Below are positions 20,710-24,164 of a stretch of DNA of 24,164 nt, piece after piece; within the stretch, counting starts at the first letter, position 1; each line of letters begins with the position of its first letter. Origin of the DNA: JBKHXU01 sp046565865 (GTDB lineage Bacteria; Pseudomonadota; Gammaproteobacteria; Acidiferrobacterales; Sulfurifustaceae); assembly GCA_046565865.1 (NCBI GenBank), contig JBKHXU010000052.1, forward strand, positions 1 to 24,164, read 5' to 3'. Below the pieces are notes generated by a model. The model was given only the letters and a program-made list of their open reading frames with translations, was not told where the DNA came from and made no database searches. A program made the position numbers and the translations under genes.

Positions 20710-23700
20710 TTCAGTTTCTTTCCGATGCGCAGTTTGCGACCGAGTGTCGATACGTGCCGCCAATCCCAATCCATCACCAGCCGGAAGAACACCGGCACGA
20801 AAAAGATCGCCAGGAACGTCGCCGCCAACATGCCGCCCATGACGCCGGTGCCGATCGCATGGCGACTGGCGGCGCCGGCGCCGGTGCTGATGGCGAGCGG
20901 CAACACGCCGAGAATAAACGACAGCGATGTCATCAAGATCGGCCGGAATCGCAACCGTGCAGCGTGCGTCACCGCCTCGTTGGTCGATTCGCCGTGCTCG
21001 CGCCGGAGCATGGCGAACTCGACGATCAGGATCGCGTTCTTCGCCGCGAGGCCGAGCAGCGTGATCAGTCCGATTTGGAAATACACGTCGTTCGTCAATC
21101 CACGCAGCCACACCGCCATCAACGCGCCGAACAAACCGAACGGCAACGCCATCAATACTGCGAACGGCAGCGACAACCGGTTGTACAACGCCGCCAAAAT
21201 CAAAAACACCATGACCGTCGCCAGTAACAGCGACGTGCGCGACTCGCCGCCGGTGCGCCGCTCCTGGTACGCCGCGCCGGTCCAGTCGAGCGAGAAATCC
21301 GCGGGCAGCGCCGTGCGCGCGACTTCTTCGAGCGTCGCGATCGCCTGCCCCGAGCTGTAACCGGGCGCGGCCGAGCCGATCACCTTGGCCGCCGGAAAAT
21401 TATTGAAGCGTTCCAGAATTTCCGGGCCGGCGATGTAGCGCACCGACACCAGCGCGCTCAGCGGCACCATCTGCCCGCCGCTGCCGCGCACGAAAATGCG
21501 GCCGATGTCCTCCGGGCGGCTGCGGAAGTCGGCCTCGGCCTGCATCTGTACGGTGTAGGTGCGGCCGTACTTGTTGAAGTCGTTGACGTAGAACGCGCCC
21601 ATCGTCGCGGCCAGCGTGTCGTACACCTCGCTCACCGACACGCCGAGCGTGCGCGCCTTTTCGCGATCGAGGTCGATGTGCAATTGCGGCACGGTCGGAC
21701 GAAACAGCGTGTTGAGTCCCGTCAGCTCCGGCCGCTTACCCGCCTCCTGCAAAAACTGCTGCGTCGCCGCCGCCAACTGCGCCGAGCCGGTGCCGCCACG
21801 GTTTTGAATATAGAACTCGAAACCGCCGGTCTCGCCGAGACCCATGATCGCGGGCGGATTGAAGGCAATCACCAACGCCTCTTTGATGCCCATGGTGCGG
21901 CCGAACATCTCGCCGATCGCCTGATCCACGTGCTGCTCGCGCTCGGACCAATCTTTGAGCGGCACGAACATGGTGCCGGCAGCGCCGCGATAACTGAACG
22001 TGAGCAAATCGAAGCCGGCGAAGCTCACGGTGTCGAGCGTGGCGGGGCTCGCGCGTCCCACCTGCTCGACCTGGTCCATGATGCGCTCGGTGCGGGTGAG
22101 CGTGGCCGCATCCGGCAGGATCACCAGCGTTATGTAGTAGCCCTGATCCTCGGGCGGCACGAAACTGCCCGGCACGACGCGCATCAGGCCGAACGTGGCG
22201 AGAATCATCACCGCGAACAGAGCCAGCGACAGCGCAAAGTGCTTCAGCATGAACCGCACGCCGTCGGTGTAACGCTCGGTCACGCGTGCGAACCAGCGAT
22301 TGAAGCGCTCGAAGAAACCGTGCTGCTGCTTGTGCTCGTGCTTTAAGATCGTGGCGCAGAGCGCGGGCGACAGCGTGAGCGCGACGATGCCGGAGATGAC
22401 GACCGAAATCGCGATCGTCACCGCGAACTGCGCGTACAGCTCGCCGGCCAAGCCGCCTAAGAATGCGACCGGCACGAATACCGCGCACAGCACCAGCACG
22501 ATGGCAATGACCGGCCCGGTCACCTCTTGCATCGCCTGTATCGCCGCCTCGCGCGGCGACTTGTTCTGCTCGCTCATGATGCGCTCGACGTTTTCGAGCA
22601 CGACGATGGCGTCGTCGACCACGATGCCGATCGACAGCACCATGCCGAACAACGTGAGCGTATTGATGGAGTAGCCAAGCATGAACAGGCCGGCGAAGGT
22701 GCCGATGAGCGACACCGGCACCGCCACCATCGGAATAACGGTCGCGCGCCAGTTTTGTAGAAACACGTACACGACCAGGAACACCAGCAACATCGCCTCG
22801 GCTAGCGTCTTCACCACTTCTTCGATCGAGACCTCGACAAAGCGCGTGGTGTCGTACGGGATCGAGTAGATCATGCCTTCGGGGAAGCGCTGCGACAGCT
22901 CGGTCATGGTCGCGCGCACCTCGGCGGCGACATCGAGCGCATTCGCGCCCGATTGCAGGAACACACCGACCAACGCCGCCGGTTTGCCGTTGACCTTGCC
23001 GGTGAAGCTGTAGTCCTTCGAGCCGAGCTCGACGCGCGCCACGTCCTTCAAACGCAGAATCGAACCGTCGGGATTGGCGCGCAGCACGATGTCCTCGAAC
23101 TGCGCCGGTTCCGTCAGGCGTCCGCTGGTGGCAATAATGTAGTTGAGTTCGAGGTTCTTCGGCGCCGGCGGCTGGCCGATCTGGCCGGCGGCGTACTGCG
23201 AATTCTGTTCCTGCACCGCGCCGATGATATCGCCGGTCGTAACTCTGAGTTGCGCCATGCGATCGGGCCGCAGCCATATGCGCATGGCGTAATCCTTGGC
23301 GCCGAAGATCTGCACGTTGGCGGCGCCGGGGATGCGCTTCAATCGATCGAGCAGATTGATGGTGGCGTAGTTGCTGAGATAGACCGCGTCGAAGCGATCG
23401 TTCGGCGACTGCAACGCGATAACTTGCAGGAATTGCGACGAGCTCTTCTGCACCACGACGCCCTGGCGCCGCACTTCGGCCGGCAACCGCGCCTCCGCCA
23501 GGCGCACGCGGTTGTTCACGTTCACCGCTGCGTCGTCGATGTTGGTGCCGACGTCGAACGTCACGTTCACCGTCACCACGCCGCTCGCGGCGCTGACCGA
23601 GTTCATGTAAATCATGCCCTCGACGCCATTGATCTGCTCTTCAAGCGGCGCCGCGACCGTCTGCTCCAATACCTCGGCGTTCGCGCCCGGATAGGTCGCG

Positions 23701-23840
23701 GTGACGTTAACGACCGGCGGCGCGATCTCCGGATATTGCGCGATCGGCAGATTTACCATCGATGCCAGACCGACGATCACGATAAAAATCGAGATCACGA
23801 CCGCGAACATCGGCCGATCGATGAAGAAGCGGGAGATCAT
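20706..23840 (-). CDS. RND multidrug efflux pump, inner-membrane transporter (AcrB/HAE1 type)
   Basis: 1044 aa, full length. It starts MISRFFIDRPMFAVVISIFI and shows the HAE1 layout: TM1, a first porter domain (LPIAQYPEIAPPVVNVTATY, PLEEQINGVEGMIYMNS), TM2-6 with the proton-relay D409-D410 in VLSIGIVVDDAIVVLENVER, a second porter domain (VPGSFVPPEDQGYYITLVIL, GGFEFYIQNRGGTGSAQLAA), and TM8-12 with the conserved lysine in GLAAKNAILIVEF. It exports amphipathic compounds using the proton gradient. It lies 4 bases after the adaptor gene, and its stop overlaps the start of the outer-membrane gene. Substrate range cannot be told. Confidence 0.97.
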   Translation of the reverse strand: MISRFFIDRPMFAVVISIFIVIVGLASMVNLPIAQYPEIAPPVVNVTATYPGANAEVLEQTVAAPLEEQINGVEGMIYMNSVSAASGVVTVNVTFDVGTNIDDAAVNVNNRVRLAEARLPAEVRRQGVVVQKSSSQFLQVIALQSPNDRFDAVYLSNYATINLLDRLKRIPGAANVQIFGAKDYAMRIWLRPDRMAQLRVTTGDIIGAVQEQNSQYAAGQIGQPPAPKNLELNYIIATSGRLTEPAQFEDIVLRANPDGSILRLKDVARVELGSKDYSFTGKVNGKPAALVGVFLQSGANALDVAAEVRATMTELSQRFPEGMIYSIPYDTTRFVEVSIEEVVKTLAEAMLLVFLVVYVFLQNWRATVIPMVAVPVSLIGTFAGLFMLGYSINTLTLFGMVLSIGIVVDDAIVVLENVERIMSEQNKSPREAAIQAMQEVTGPVIAIVLVLCAVFVPVAFLGGLAGELYAQFAVTIAISVVISGIVALTLSPALCATILKHEHKQQHGFFERFNRWFARVTERYTDGVRFMLKHFALSLALFAVMILATFGLMRVVPGSFVPPEDQGYYITLVILPDAATLTRTERIMDQVEQVGRASPATLDTVSFAGFDLLTFSYRGAAGTMFVPLKDWSEREQHVDQAIGEMFGRTMGIKEALVIAFNPPAIMGLGETGGFEFYIQNRGGTGSAQLAAATQQFLQEAGKRPELTGLNTLFRPTVPQLHIDLDREKARTLGVSVSEVYDTLAATMGAFYVNDFNKYGRTYTVQMQAEADFRSRPEDIGRIFVRGSGGQMVPLSALVSVRYIAGPEILERFNNFPAAKVIGSAAPGYSSGQAIATLEEVARTALPADFSLDWTGAAYQERRTGGESRTSLLLATVMVFLILAALYNRLSLPFAVLMALPFGLFGALMAVWLRGLTNDVYFQIGLITLLGLAAKNAILIVEFAMLRREHGESTNEAVTHAARLRFRPILMTSLSFILGVLPLAISTGAGAASRHAIGTGVMGGMLAATFLAIFFVPVFFRLVMDWDWRHVSTLGRKLRIGKKLK

Positions 23841-23844
23841 GGCG

Positions 23845-24164
23845 TTAGGAGTTGGGCTTCGCCGGAGTGGCCGCGGCCGGCGCGTCCTTGGCGGGCGCCG
23901 CCGGCGTCACCGGCGCCCCCGGCCGAATCTTGAGCACGCCATCGACGATCACCTGATCGCCAGCGGCGAGACCCGAGGTAATGATCCAGTTGTCACCCGC
24001 CCACGCGCCCACTTGAACCGGGCGCGGCTCGGCCTTGCCGTCGGCGATGACGTACACGAACTTCCCGTTCGGGCCTTCGAGCACCGCGCGTTGCGGCACG
24101 CGCACCGCGTTCGGCCGGCGCGCCCCGCTCAATACCACGCGCACGAATTCGCCCGAACGCAGCA
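23845..24164 (-). CDS. RND efflux periplasmic adaptor, C-terminal part (runs off window)
   Basis: An open frame enters from the right edge and encodes the last 106 or so residues of a membrane-fusion protein: LRSGEFVRVVLSG..., then VPQRAVLEGPNGKFVYVIAD, EPRPVQVGAW, DNWIITSGLAAGDQVIVDGV and a Pro/Ala-rich tail. These are the beta-barrel and membrane-proximal segments of AcrA/MexA-type adaptors, which bridge pump and channel. The N-terminal signal and hairpin lie outside the window. An internal methionine-like start at 24144 is not the real start. It ends 4 bases before the pump gene. Confidence 0.93.
   Translation of the reverse strand, partial: LRSGEFVRVVLSGARRPNAVRVPQRAVLEGPNGKFVYVIADGKAEPRPVQVGAWAGDNWIITSGLAAGDQVIVDGVLKIRPGAPVTPAAPAKDAPAAATPAKPNS

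Noticed and set aside
20710..21111. Upstream extension of the lipoprotein frame into the pump gene
   Set aside because: It is Arg-rich nonsense within the conserved end of the pump, while ATGA coupling at 20709 gives a natural start.
21736..23277. Open frame of 513 codons on the minus strand in a second frame of the pump gene
   Set aside because: The translation is extremely rich in Arg, Gly, Ala and His. The overlapping AcrB-type frame is complete and well conserved.

Overview
The window looks like a chromosomal segment of a GC-rich gammaproteobacterium, probably a deep-branching or uncultured lineage. The evidence is the run hfq-hflX-hflK-hflC-DUF2065-hisZ-purA, an order typical of Gammaproteobacteria, the RF2 gene with its programmed +1 frameshift followed by lysS, and an RND efflux operon. 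I cannot assign a genus from the sequence alone.

Layout. (1) 1-2220, minus strand: an AT-richer accessory strip downstream of purA. It holds a truncated XRE-type regulator behind a 198-aa gene of unknown function with an operator-like array, an apparently orphan PemK/MazF-type toxin with a terminator, and a ParD/ParE toxin-antitoxin pair. (2) 2224-12966, minus strand: a 10.7-kb co-oriented housekeeping block, read right to left: a conserved 186-aa protein, prfB (recoded), lysS, miaA, hfq, hflX, hflK, hflC, a DUF2065 membrane protein, hisZ and purA. It covers translation termination, tRNA charging and modification, RNA chaperoning, FtsH protease control, and histidine and purine synthesis. (3) 13057-13859: a plus-strand Sel1-repeat protein converging on a 65-aa minus-strand protein. 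Between them lies a compact palindrome-rich repeat element whose end hairpins contain both stop codons. (4) 13884-15649, minus: an exported thioredoxin-fold protein translationally coupled to a protein with seven regular W-[acidic]-R repeats, probably a seven-bladed propeller. (5) 15714-17331, plus: a two-gene unit, a Sfum_1244-like protein and an unknown 190-aa protein, overlapping tail-to-tail with an HPP-CBS membrane protein (17294-18565, minus). (6) 18607-19179, plus: a 2OG-Fe(II) dioxygenase. (7) 19207-24164, minus: a tripartite RND efflux operon (adaptor, cut by the window edge; inner-membrane pump; NodT-type outer-membrane lipoprotein). A dispersed repeat lies inside the start region of the outer-membrane gene.

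The housekeeping block is ordinary. The less ordinary material is the 19-bp-phased GTAAACA array upstream of the 198-aa/XRE pair, the thioredoxin-propeller pair, the composite palindromic repeat at 13483-13664 and the related repeat that forms the N-terminus of the efflux lipoprotein. No gene-free stretch exceeds 300 bases. I saw no rRNA, tRNA, CRISPR array or insertion sequence.
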